From a virus: a stretch of DNA of 38,496 bases. A program made the position numbers and the translations under genes. The notes beneath the pieces were generated by a model. It worked only from the letters and a program-made list of their open reading frames with translations, was not told the DNA's origin and did no database searches. Position 1 is the first letter of the stretch. Each line of letters starts with the position of its first letter. Shown here piece after piece: positions 15,930-21,611 of this stretch. The DNA is taken from positions 1 to 38,496 of IMG/VR virus record IMGVR_UViG_3300038701_001121. One strand, written 5' to 3'.

Positions 15930-16146
15930 AAAACGGGATCGGAGTCGGAAGGCTGCCCAGATCAAATTCTTCCCTTTGCACTTTATTGACGACAAGTGAT
16001 GACATGGAGAGCAGGACGATAAATTCCTGACCGAGATTCTGCTTTGCGAGCCTCACTGCCTCTTCTTCCGCAGCTTCCTGGGATGTGTGCCGATACTTGG
16101 TGTATCCGGTACTGGGTTGCCATACGACGAAAAACGGTTGTTTCAT
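15928..16146 (-). CDS. Small phage protein, paralogue of the gene at 27316-27663
   Basis: The protein has 72 residues, starting MKQPFFVVWQPSTGYTKY. It aligns over its whole length with residues 47-115 of the plus-strand protein at 27316-27663 (MRKPFWVVWEPTSGYTRV), sharing EAERLA/EAVRLA, the EFIVL core and a closing (D/E)FDL. Two members of one family in opposite early operons are unusual. The fold seems a small alpha/beta unit. Function unknown. Confidence 0.7.
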   Translation of the reverse strand: MKQPFFVVWQPSTGYTKYRHTSQEAAEEEAVRLAKQNLGQEFIVLLSMSSLVVNKVQREEFDLGSLPTPIPF

Positions 16147-16150
16147 TTTG

Positions 16151-16402
16151 CTATCCTTGTGTTGCTGTACTCACCTGTGGGTTGTGCGACACTTTTTCCA
16201 GCACCGCAAGCAAGATAGGTGTCCACTCACGTCGCACCTGATTTAGGCACTCGGCCATTAGTTCCTCATCGGTGTAGTTTCGAGACAAGTTCGACCGCCC
16301 ATAAAGCAGGTCTATGGTTTCAAGCCTTTGCTCAGACGTCATATCAACGACGTGGTTGAGTGCTTTTTCATACTGTTGGCAGGCATCTAAATACTCACTC
16401 AT
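16151..16402 (-). CDS. Hypothetical phage protein
   Basis: The protein has 83 residues from ATG 16402, with GGGAG about 9 bp upstream. It is helical and acidic (CQQYEKALNHVVDMTSEQRLE, then DEELMAECLNQVRREW), with no recognised motif. It lies in the same direction and close spacing as its neighbours in the leftward operon. Confidence 0.55.
   Translation of the reverse strand: MSEYLDACQQYEKALNHVVDMTSEQRLETIDLLYGRSNLSRNYTDEELMAECLNQVRREWTPILLAVLEKVSHNPQVSTATQG
16160..16176. repeat. 17-bp direct repeat, copy B
   Basis: Identical to 15913-15929. It lies just upstream of the ribosome site (CAAGGA) of the gene starting at 16146 and overlaps the end of the gene at 16151-16402. Confidence 0.7.
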
Positions 16403-16408
16403 AACTGG

Positions 16409-16624
16409 TCACTCCCTATTGGTTGTCAGGCTGGCTTCGTCACGGATAGCCTCGCTAATGTCACGGTTGTGCGCGTCAACCAGCGTCTTTAGTGCCTGAG
16501 CATCTTCGGATAGCCCGAGGTTGTATCCTGTCAGTACCCCGTTACGGTAGGCTCTCGTCAGCGCAATCTCTTGGCGCAAGCGTAGCCGCTCGGCATCTCC
16601 GCAGGTTTTACACTGCGCGGCCAT
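16409..16624 (-). CDS. Hypothetical phage protein
   Basis: The protein has 71 residues; its ATG shares one base with the SSB stop codon (TGATG), so it is probably coupled to ssb. An N-terminal CKTCGDAE pair is followed by a helix-rich body (LRLRQEIALTRAYRNGVLTGYNLG). I do not recognise it. It may be a small partner of the recombination genes upstream, on position only. Confidence 0.55.
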   Translation of the reverse strand: MAAQCKTCGDAERLRLRQEIALTRAYRNGVLTGYNLGLSEDAQALKTLVDAHNRDISEAIRDEASLTTNRE

Positions 16625-17037
16625 CAGAAGGGCAAGTCCTCATCGAAGTCATCAGCAGGCGGTGGCCCGTATGACTGACCGCTAGACTGCCCACCAGACT
16701 CACCGCGCCCGCCAAGCATCTGCATTTCACCCGCTACCACCTCGGTGCTGTAGTGCTTCTGCCCGTCGCGCTCCCATTCGCGGGTACGCAGTTCGCCCTC
16801 GATGTACACCTGCGAGCCTTTTTTGAGGTATTCGCCTGCTATCTCGGCTAGGCGGTTGAAAAAGACCACGCGATGCCATTCGGTTTTTTCCTTCTTCTCA
16901 CCGCTGTCTTTGTCCTTCCACGTTTTCGACGTGGCGATGCTGATATTGGTGACTGCTCCACCGCTCGGCATGTATTTTGTTTCCGGGTCGCGTCCCAGGT
17001 TGCCGACAAGAATTACCTTGTTTACGCCTCTGCTCAT
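16624..17037 (-). CDS. ssb: Single-stranded DNA-binding protein
   Basis: The protein has 137 residues. The OB-fold core opens with [19 protein letters not shown] and continues through [37 protein letters not shown] and [15 protein letters not shown] Gly/Ser-rich linker leads to the acidic tip DDFDEDLPF (129-137), which in bacterial SSB docks repair and replication enzymes. A good ribosome site (AGGAG) precedes ATG 17037. It is encoded just after the annealing protein, as in many phage recombination modules, and would coat single strands for replication and annealing. Confidence 0.96.
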   Translation of the reverse strand: MSRGVNKVILVGNLGRDPETKYMPSGGAVTNISIATSKTWKDKDSGEKKEKTEWHRVVFFNRLAEIAGEYLKKGSQVYIEGELRTREWERDGQKHYSTEVVAGEMQMLGGRGESGGQSSGQSYGPPPADDFDEDLPF

Positions 17038-17053
17038 TTGCTGCTCCTGTTGT

Positions 17054-17257
17054 CTACTTGTATGGTCGAAAGCCGTGTAACGGGCAATCCGTCATTGGGC
17101 AATGTCTGATTTCTTCTCGCTGATTTGCGCAACAATCCCAGCATTTAGCCGCTATTGCCTTGGCCCGGCTCTTGGTATCGTCGGCAAATCTTTCTGCGGG
17201 ATTTCGCTGTTTTTGCCCAGTGTTTGAGTAATTCCGCAGGTGTTCTGCTTCGCTCAT
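17054..17257 (-). CDS. Small zinc-finger protein of the recombination module
   Basis: The protein has 67 residues from ATG 17257, overlapping the upstream stop by 4 bp (ATGA). The C-terminal half carries [20 protein letters not shown] followed by PLHGFRPYK, a pattern (CxxC, then C-x3-5-CPLxxFR) found in many short phage proteins beside recombination genes. Its position between the annealing protein and SSB suggests an accessory role. Function not established. Confidence 0.72.
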   Translation of the reverse strand: MSEAEHLRNYSNTGQKQRNPAERFADDTKSRAKAIAAKCWDCCANQREEIRHCPMTDCPLHGFRPYK

Positions 17258-17925
17258 GCCGCTGACTCCTGCTTGGCCGCCCATGTCGCCTTCTTAATCC
17301 ACTCTTTTTCTGCCTGAGAAAAGAACCCGCCTTTCGTTTCGGCCAGCCACAAGTCCTTCATTTCGTCCTCGCTGCATTCGTACCACGCTTCTGCCGCCAC
17401 GCTCGGCTCATCATTGTCATAAGCCTCCTGAATCGCCATTGCTGTTTCCCATAGCTTGCGTCGATACCGGCCTTTTTTCTTGGCAAAGCTAACGATTCGC
17501 TCAAGGTCTTTGTTGGCCTTGTCGTAGTCCTCGCCAGACCACATTTCCAACCCCAATCCGAACACGCCTGCACACTTCACAAAGCACCTCATGCGGGTGT
17601 CGGAGATATCGCGACCGTCAGGGTTCTTGATGGCCTTGAACTGCCCGTATGACTCCATAACGGGAAGGTGCATGGTGTTGCTGCACTCGTTACCGTCCCG
17701 GTCTCGTAAGGTCAGCTTGCAGTGAACCATTACGGTTTGGTCGCCTTCTGGCCCGATCCATTCTTCGTGGAATTCCGGCCACTCTGACTCCGGGAAATGT
17801 GTTAAAATCAGATCCCATATGCGGGGCCAAGGGACGTATTTCGCGCCGCCGTGGTTCTCTTTCGCATACTGCTTGACGTCGATAGCCCGCAGCGTATCGC
17901 GCACATGCTCTCTAAAATCGCTCAT
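17254..17925 (-). CDS. Single-strand annealing protein, DUF1071/Sak-type
   Basis: The protein has 223 residues. The N-terminal 130 residues (YVPWPRIWDLILTHFPES, then VMVHCKLTLRDRDGNE, LPVMESYGQFKAIKNPDGRDI, MRCFVKCAGVFGLGLEMWSGED) match the DUF1071 family of Rad52-like phage annealing proteins (Sak group) in order. A charged helical tail follows. It should anneal complementary strands coated by the phage SSB. No partner exonuclease is recognised in the operon; the nuclease-like genes are in the rightward operon (25636-26309). Confidence 0.82.
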   Translation of the reverse strand: MSDFREHVRDTLRAIDVKQYAKENHGGAKYVPWPRIWDLILTHFPESEWPEFHEEWIGPEGDQTVMVHCKLTLRDRDGNECSNTMHLPVMESYGQFKAIKNPDGRDISDTRMRCFVKCAGVFGLGLEMWSGEDYDKANKDLERIVSFAKKKGRYRRKLWETAMAIQEAYDNDEPSVAAEAWYECSEDEMKDLWLAETKGGFFSQAEKEWIKKATWAAKQESAA

Positions 17926-18100
17926 GGTTTTGTTTCCTCGCTTCGGGGACGCCTAACGCTTCCCTCGTTTCCGTTATCACAACCTCTTTCCACTGACCCG
18001 GCCCGTAGATTGAATCTGCGCGAATCCGGCACTTCTCTTTGGTCTGGCCGACAGTGAAGCGGGTAAGGCCGTGGTATGTCAGTTCCAGGGTGTAGTTCAT
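17912..18100 (-). CDS. Small hypothetical phage protein
   Basis: The protein has 62 residues from ATG 18100, which overlaps the upstream stop by 4 bp (ATGA). MNYTLELTYHGLTRFTVGQTKEKCRI looks like a beta-rich unit. The 3' end overlaps the annealing-protein start by 14 bp. No family recognised. Confidence 0.55.
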   Translation of the reverse strand: MNYTLELTYHGLTRFTVGQTKEKCRIRADSIYGPGQWKEVVITETREALGVPEARKQNHERF

Positions 18101-18264
18101 TGCTTGCATATCTCCTGCACCCGCTCGTTAGTTACTAAGGCCGCCGCTTTCATTCGCATGATGACCTTGAGCGCGTCGATGTCGTCAGACGTGAACATGC
18201 GCGTTTTCAGCCTGTCCAGTTCGTCGTTAAGGCAGGCGATGAACTTTTCGAATTCTTCACTCAT
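18097..18264 (-). CDS. Very small helical phage protein
   Basis: The protein has 55 residues (MSEEFEKFIACLNDELDRLK at the start), predicted almost fully helical and amphipathic. It overlaps the upstream gene by 8 bp and shares ATGA with the downstream one. The overlap pattern at both ends supports it as a real gene. Function unknown. Confidence 0.6.
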   Translation of the reverse strand: MSEEFEKFIACLNDELDRLKTRMFTSDDIDALKVIMRMKAAALVTNERVQEICKQ

Positions 18265-18697
18265 CCCCATCACCCCCTTCTACCACCTCGCACTCAGCGG
18301 AATACTTGCCGTTGTGCTTGGTGACTTTGAGGTGGAATTTGGCGACGTGGGGAAACGCTGCTGCCATACGTTGATTGATGGGCGTGTTTAAATGCCCGTC
18401 ATCTTCAACCAAAACCAACCGATCACACACAACCTCCGGGGGCATGGTGAGGTTACGAGGGTGTGCCTCACCAAACATATAGTTCCCGTTTACATCCCAA
18501 TTAGCAGGCACCCATACACCATCCTCCGCTTTCAGTTCGCCAACAAAGCAATACTTCTGCCCCTGGTGGAACGAGAATATTTTGGCTGGAAGCCCGTTTT
18601 CCATTTCAGTCTCGCCGCCATGCTCGTTCAGTATTTTCAGTCCGTCGAATTCAACGCGTTCTTCGTCTGTCTCCGGTGCTTTTGGTGCTTCGCTCAT
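18257..18697 (-). CDS. Hypothetical phage protein
   Basis: The protein has 146 residues with acidic ends and a compact middle (AKIFSFHQGQKYCFVGELKAEDG, then WVPANWDVNGNY). The ATG 18697 overlaps the upstream stop (ATGA). I do not recognise the family. It may belong to the recombination module by position. Confidence 0.6.
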   Translation of the reverse strand: MSEAPKAPETDEERVEFDGLKILNEHGGETEMENGLPAKIFSFHQGQKYCFVGELKAEDGVWVPANWDVNGNYMFGEAHPRNLTMPPEVVCDRLVLVEDDGHLNTPINQRMAAAFPHVAKFHLKVTKHNGKYSAECEVVEGGDGDE

Positions 18698-18966
18698 CTC
18701 AAATAATCCTCATACCAATCATTCCGTTTCAGGTGCTCCCGAACATGCGTAGAATCACAGCCATGCGCGGGGTCGTGTTCGTTTGCCTCTTGCTCCAAAG
18801 CCCTTACCATGTCGTCGGCAATGTCGATTAGCTGGGACGCTACCTGCTCAACCCGGTCAACGTTTCCGCGCCACGGCTCGTACACCTTGCAGATGGACTC
18901 AATCACGTACTGCGCGCCGTCGATTGATTCTAGGGCGTCTGTCATGCGGCGCTTGACGGGTTTCAT
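18694..18966 (-). CDS. Hypothetical phage protein
   Basis: The protein has 90 residues from ATG 18966 (MKPVKRRMTDALESIDG), which overlaps the upstream stop by 4 bp like most junctions here. An earlier ATG at 18981 would overlap the upstream gene by 19 bp. The body is helical and acidic (VEQVASQLIDIADDMVRALEQE). No motif recognised. Confidence 0.55.
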   Translation of the reverse strand: MKPVKRRMTDALESIDGAQYVIESICKVYEPWRGNVDRVEQVASQLIDIADDMVRALEQEANEHDPAHGCDSTHVREHLKRNDWYEDYLR

Positions 18967-19139
18967 GTCCAAATCACCCATAGCATGAAAAAATATGACG
19001 CGGCCACTATAAAAATGCCGAGCGCCCGTGTTATTGCCAAAAACTTCTCGACTCTCTCAATCTCAGTTCCAACGCTCGCCCACACGGTTAGCCCAATTCC
19101 TGCGAGAACCAGCATGGTAAAAGCAATCTTGTAAATCAC
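18963..19139 (-). CDS. Small two-helix membrane protein
   Basis: The protein has 58 residues from GTG 19139, which overlaps the upstream stop (GTGA). Two hydrophobic segments are visible: IAFTMLVLAGIGLTVWA near the N-terminus and ALGIFIVAASYFFMLWVIW at the C-terminus, joined by a charged loop (TEIERVEK). The topology suggests an inner-membrane hairpin. In an early phage operon such proteins can be exclusion or host-takeover factors, but nothing here shows which. Confidence 0.55.
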   Translation of the reverse strand: MIYKIAFTMLVLAGIGLTVWASVGTEIERVEKFLAITRALGIFIVAASYFFMLWVIWT

Positions 19140-19426
19140 GCCGCCTTCCTCAAGTAATAAACCCTGTGGTTCTCGTGCCAGTCATCACGCTCTCTATCGC
19201 TAGACCAGCCCATGTCCAGTCGGTGTACGAGGTCTACCATCGCAGTCCCGCAGAACACGCCAAGCTGTTCCTTGCACCAATCGACCTTCCGTCGAAACTG
19301 CCTTACGGTGACGCCCATGATTGCCGCGCCTTCCTCATCCGTCTTGCCGATGCACTTCAACCGCAGCGCCTTGATTTTCTGCGCGGTGAGGCCGTGCTTG
19401 GGTGCTCTTTTGGGTCGTTTGTTCAT
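19136..19426 (-). CDS. LuxR/sigma-type helix-turn-helix protein
   Basis: The protein has 96 residues. A basic N-terminus is followed by LTAQKIKALRLKCIGKTDEE, then GAAIMGVTVRQFRRKVDWCKEQLGV. The order and spacing match the GerE/LuxR-type DNA-binding fold, in which the recognition helix ends with a KLGV-like motif. It could regulate the early operon. No partner domain is present. It overlaps neighbours by 4 bp at both ends. Confidence 0.65.
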   Translation of the reverse strand: MNKRPKRAPKHGLTAQKIKALRLKCIGKTDEEGAAIMGVTVRQFRRKVDWCKEQLGVFCGTAMVDLVHRLDMGWSSDRERDDWHENHRVYYLRKAA

Positions 19427-19758
19427 GCGACGTATTTCCTTTCAATGCTGTCAAGTTGTGCGGGCCAATCGTGGGGCGGGAACTCGTCATGACATATCTG
19501 GAGGGCAAGCATTAATTCCTCCATCTCGGCGTCTATTGCACATCCAAGAGAGCGTTCGATGGCGTAAGTGACGTCACGATCGCTTGCACAAAACCCTTCA
19601 TGAAGATCGCTGTAGTTCTCGTCAGAGATCAAACACCCTACCGCGCAAGCCGTCCCGTTTATCCCGCGATACCTGCAATTCCCCCGATCATCAACAGACT
19701 GTACCCCCTGCTCCAACAGGTGCGCCTTAACGCGCTCGAATATCTCTCGTTTGCTCAT
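19423..19758 (-). CDS. Conserved phage protein with CAVGCLISDE motif
   Basis: The protein has 111 residues. The pattern GNCRYRGINGTACAVGCLIS followed by DEN is seen in small phage proteins of unknown function, usually as CA(I/V)GxLI(P/S)DE. It contains five cysteines. ATG 19758 overlaps the upstream stop by 4 bp. Function unknown. Confidence 0.65.
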   Translation of the reverse strand: MSKREIFERVKAHLLEQGVQSVDDRGNCRYRGINGTACAVGCLISDENYSDLHEGFCASDRDVTYAIERSLGCAIDAEMEELMLALQICHDEFPPHDWPAQLDSIERKYVA

Positions 19759-19850
19759 CGAATCCTCCCGTTAGCCCGAAGCCGCTCGGCTACAAGGGCG
19801 ATCAGTTCTTCTCGGGTCGTGTATCTCTGGCCGTGGTAGAGGTAGGTCAT
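19755..19850 (-). CDS. Very small phage protein
   Basis: The protein has 31 residues (MTYLYHGQRYTTREELIALV at the start). The start is the second ATG of the repeated initiation unit AAGGGGAATGNNNATG; the first ATG (19856) is too near the ribosome site and overlaps the upstream stop. The 3' end shares ATGA with the next gene. The tight fit supports translation. Function unknown. Confidence 0.5.
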   Translation of the reverse strand: MTYLYHGQRYTTREELIALVAERLRANGRIR

Positions 19851-19852
19851 CT

Positions 19853-20422
19853 TCATTCCCCTTCTAGAATCATTTCTGCCAAGCTAAGCGCGGCCTCATA
19901 GTGCCGCGTCTTAACAGGGTCGTTATCCGCGTGTAGCTTTTCCAGGAATTCAGCTTTCGTGCCGCCGAAGCAGCCAGCCCTGACGTACATCCCAACGTCC
20001 GCGAAATTGAAAAAGTAGGTTTTGCGCTGCTCGCTACCGATGCGATCTACGGCGAAGTAGGGTCGGCCCGGGTCATTCGGCAAGTGGCCCGATTCAAAGC
20101 TGCACCACGCGCCAAAGCTGCACCGCTCGCCAAATCTGCACCCCTCACCAAATCCGCACCCCTCACCAAAGCTGGACCACCCGCCGAGGATGCACCCCTC
20201 GCCAAGGATGCATTCCTCGCCAAGGACGCATTCCTTGCCAAGGCTGCACCCCTCGTCAAAGCTGCATTCCGCGCAAAAGCTGCACCCCTCGCCAAGGACG
20301 CACCCCTTGCCAAAGCTGCACCGGCCAAAACGCTTAATGCTCGAATAGTCTCCTGTCGGGCACTGCTTCACGCCATTAACAACCGGCAGGGCGTCGAATT
20401 CCTCTTGTGTGTATCTGTGCAT
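19853..20422 (-). CDS. Hexapeptide-repeat (left-handed beta-helix-like) phage protein
   Basis: The protein has 189 residues from the second ATG of the initiation unit (first ATG 20428). After a 34-residue N-terminal part (QEEFDALPVVNGVKQCPTGD) come 13 tandem six-residue repeats, C-hydrophobic-hydrophobic-G-E-G like, for example CSFGKG, CVLGEG, CSFDEG, CILGEG. The hydrophobic-Gly spacing is that of left-handed beta-helices. A C-terminal domain (AVDRIGSEQRKTYFFNF, then VRAGCFGGTKAEF) also occurs in similar phage proteins I recall. No acetyltransferase site is visible. The regular cysteine column is odd for a cytoplasmic protein. Confidence 0.75.
   Translation of the reverse strand: MHRYTQEEFDALPVVNGVKQCPTGDYSSIKRFGRCSFGKGCVLGEGCSFCAECSFDEGCSLGKECVLGEECILGEGCILGGWSSFGEGCGFGEGCRFGERCSFGAWCSFESGHLPNDPGRPYFAVDRIGSEQRKTYFFNFADVGMYVRAGCFGGTKAEFLEKLHADNDPVKTRHYEAALSLAEMILEGE
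20087..20320 (-). repeat. Thirteen tandem 18-bp coding repeats
   Basis: The repeats encode the hexapeptide array of the protein at 19853-20422. Unit variants are built around TGC-TTT/ATC-GGC-GAG-GGG. The periodicity keeps other frames open on both strands, which explains the apparent Ala/Lys-rich and Ala/Arg-rich reading frames overlapping it. Confidence 0.85.
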
Positions 20423-20424
20423 CT

Positions 20425-20688
20425 TCATTCCCCTTGGTGGTTAGTTTGGGCAGCGAGCACAAGCAGCCTCATTGCCTGCATTGCTTCGGGGTTGGTGAGG
20501 TAGGTTGTTTGGATCTTCTCGATCCTGCGGCCAACCTCCGCCATGTACGCCTCCACACCATCAGAGAAGAACTCGTTATTGCCTGACTGGTAGGCTTCGA
20601 CAAACGCGTTAGTGGCGTTGTCTGCATGGATCAATTCGGCAACCCATTTGGCGATTCCGATCTGTTCACTTGAGAGTTGAGTCGTCAT
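20425..20688 (-). CDS. First gene of the leftward early operon, unknown function
   Basis: The protein has 87 residues from ATG 20688, the second ATG of AAGGGGAATGGATATG. It is mostly helical (SEQIGIAKWVAELIHADNATNAF, then MAEVGRRIEKIQ). It is the first gene after the strong repressible promoter at 20725-20753. Early first genes of lambdoid operons are often antiterminators, but this one has no Arg-rich motif, so I do not propose that role. Confidence 0.6.
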   Translation of the reverse strand: MTTQLSSEQIGIAKWVAELIHADNATNAFVEAYQSGNNEFFSDGVEAYMAEVGRRIEKIQTTYLTNPEAMQAMRLLVLAAQTNHQGE

Positions 20689-20724
20689 ATCCATTCCCCT
20701 TGCGATTGCTTAACTGTTGGGGAC

Positions 20725-20753
20725 ATTGTAGGTAACTGTAGTTACCCTGTCAA
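20725..20753 (-). promoter_or_regulatory. Leftward early promoter (PL-like)
   Basis: On the minus strand: TTGACA (20748-20753), a 17-bp spacer, then TACAAT (20725-20730). This is a near-consensus sigma-70 promoter. The spacer is almost exactly the palindromic operator at 20731-20746, so a bound repressor would block polymerase directly. It drives the recombination and integration operon. Confidence 0.88.
20731..20746. promoter_or_regulatory. Operator OL-like (GGTAAC-TGTA-GTTACC)
   Basis: A perfect 6-bp inverted repeat, extended to 7 bp as GGTAACT/AGTTACC, sits inside the leftward promoter spacer. The same half-sites occur at 21261-21276 before cro. Two near-identical palindromes flanking a repressor gene are the classical sign of CI/Cro operators. 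Confidence 0.9.
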
Positions 20754-20799
20754 CTATAGATTACATTATTTTTAGACCAAACGGGGGTAGACGGGCAGG

Positions 20800-20813
20800 T
20801 GTAACGTGTTACA
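20800..20813. promoter_or_regulatory. Possible third operator (TGTAAC-GT-GTTACA)
   Basis: This 14-bp perfect palindrome has half-sites related to the other two operators (TGTAAC versus GGTAAC), but the spacer is 2 bp rather than 4. It lies between the leftward promoter and the 3' end of the repressor gene. The 190-bp gap 20695-20885 holds this site and the promoter, and I see no gene in it with good support. Confidence 0.5.
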
Positions 20814-20885
20814 TTAACGAAATGCCTTACGCATCCATGATAATAAGAAAGTTATCGGAGTCGGAGAAATTGCAGCTTTTAGGGT

Positions 20886-21215
20886 TTATTCGTCGAGAAA
20901 GGCTCTCGCGATCTTTAAGAAGCGGCGACGCACTTCCGGGTCTGGGTGATCTTGAAAAGATCGAAGAATGTTTGCTAACTCTGCGTCAAGGGAATCGCGC
21001 TTCTCCAGAAGCATAGGCCCGACGCCCTTTAGCACCCATTCATCGTTGATTCGGTGTCTGCTTTTCAGACGCTCTAGCGCTTCGTATGCGGGCGTTTTCC
21101 CCTGGTTAACCCAGCCGTAAACAGCTTGACGCGTTACGCCAGCCTCGCGACCGAGTTCTGCCATGTTCCACCCGAAGCGGTCACAGAGTATTTGTATTCG
21201 TTGATCTAGAGCCAT
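20886..21215 (-). CDS. Short HTH repressor, CI-like
   Basis: The protein has 109 residues from ATG 21215 with AGGA upstream. An XRE-type helix-turn-helix fills the N-terminal 45 residues (QILCDRFGWNMAELGREAGVT, then RQAVYGWVNQG). The middle (INDEWVLKGVGPML) is the usual C-terminal end of such domains and a helical tail follows. There is no LexA-type S24 autocleavage domain, so RecA-driven self-cleavage is not expected and induction must use another route. Opposite orientation to cro with palindromes on both flanks marks it as the lysogeny repressor. Dimerisation through the helical tail is inferred. Confidence 0.8.
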   Translation of the reverse strand: MALDQRIQILCDRFGWNMAELGREAGVTRQAVYGWVNQGKTPAYEALERLKSRHRINDEWVLKGVGPMLLEKRDSLDAELANILRSFQDHPDPEVRRRFLKIARAFLDE

Positions 21216-21230
21216 GGCGCATCCTACAGA

Positions 21231-21260
21231 ATTAAACGTAATCTGTGGTTGACGCTTCAA
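21231..21260 (-). promoter_or_regulatory. Candidate repressor-maintenance promoter
   Basis: On the minus strand TTGAAG (21255-21260) and TTTAAT (21231-21236) are 18 bp apart and point toward the repressor gene starting at 21215. The -35 end touches the operator 21261-21276, where bound repressor could activate or block it. Matches to consensus are only fair. Confidence 0.45.
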
Positions 21261-21278
21261 GGTAACTGCTGTTACCAT
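21249..21278 (+). promoter_or_regulatory. Rightward early promoter (PR-like) upstream of cro
   Basis: TTGACG (21249-21254) and TACCAT (21273-21278) are 18 bp apart, with the operator 21261-21276 filling the spacer. The layout mirrors the leftward promoter. The -10 is weak. A start point 6-8 bp downstream would fall at or next to ATG 21285, so the cro message could be leaderless. Confidence 0.65.
21261..21276. promoter_or_regulatory. Operator OR-like (GGTAAC-TGCT-GTTACC)
   Basis: A perfect 6-bp inverted repeat with a 4-bp spacer. The half-sites are identical to those at 20731-20746. It covers the spacer of the rightward promoter and abuts the possible repressor promoter, so one site can control both directions. 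Confidence 0.9.
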
Positions 21279-21284
21279 GTCGGC

Positions 21285-21476
21285 ATGATGAAACTATCCG
21301 AAGTTCTGCCATTTTTTAATGGCAACAAGGCAGAGTTGGCTCGCCAGCTAGACATTTCGAGACAGGCTGTTACGAAATGGGAGACTTCCCGTGATGGCGT
21401 GATTCCGCGAGAGCATGAATTGTTTCTCCGTTATGAATTGCTGCCAAGCCTCCAAAGTGAGGCGCAAGCAGGATGA
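21285..21476 (+). CDS. cro: Cro-like repressor
   Basis: The protein has 63 residues (MMKLSEVLPFFNGNKAELAR at the start). The helix-turn-helix (KAELARQLDISRQAVTKWET) followed by IPREHELFLRYEL matches the small Cro family of lambdoid phages, where the pattern is typically K..A..LGIS.QAV..W...IP..RA. It diverges from the repressor and starts the rightward operon. No Shine-Dalgarno is visible before ATG 21285 or 21288, in keeping with a leaderless message. It would bind the same palindromes and favour lytic growth. Confidence 0.85.
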   Translation: MMKLSEVLPFFNGNKAELARQLDISRQAVTKWETSRDGVIPREHELFLRYELLPSLQSEAQAG

Positions 21477-21564
21477 TTCCACCACGCCCCGCCCCGTCCG
21501 TAAACGGGTCAATCCGCCCCCCCGACCTCGGCTACCCAAGCACATTCCCCTTGCCGAGGTCTTT

Positions 21565-21611
21565 CGCTCCACCCGCTTTGTCTGCATGGCAGGCGGGAGG
21601 GGCGTTTTTTT
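21565..21611 (+). terminator. Rho-independent terminator between cro and the replication gene (tR1-like)
   Basis: Arms 21565-21576 (CGCTCCACCCGC) and 21593-21604 (GCGGGAGGGGCG) pair at 11 of 12 positions (one G-U, one A-A mismatch) around a 16-base loop and are followed by seven T. This is a strong intrinsic terminator 88 bp after cro, in the place of lambda tR1. The 3' arm also contains GGGAGGGG, the likely ribosome site of the next gene. The 133 bp after cro hold no other gene that I can support. Confidence 0.85.

Noticed and set aside
20047-20328. Minus-strand Ala/Arg-rich repeat frame (possible pentapeptide-like protein)
   Set aside because: Another shifted frame of the same repeats; the period is six, not five residues, and there is no conserved flank.
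20084-20503. Plus-strand Ala/Lys/Pro-rich frame over the hexapeptide-repeat gene
   Set aside because: It is a by-product of the 18-bp repeat unit being free of stops in several frames; the minus-strand frame has sensible unique ends.
20822-21016. Plus-strand frame of 64 codons after the 20800 palindrome
   Set aside because: Mostly antisense to the 3' end of the repressor gene and without a ribosome site; it remains a weak possibility only.
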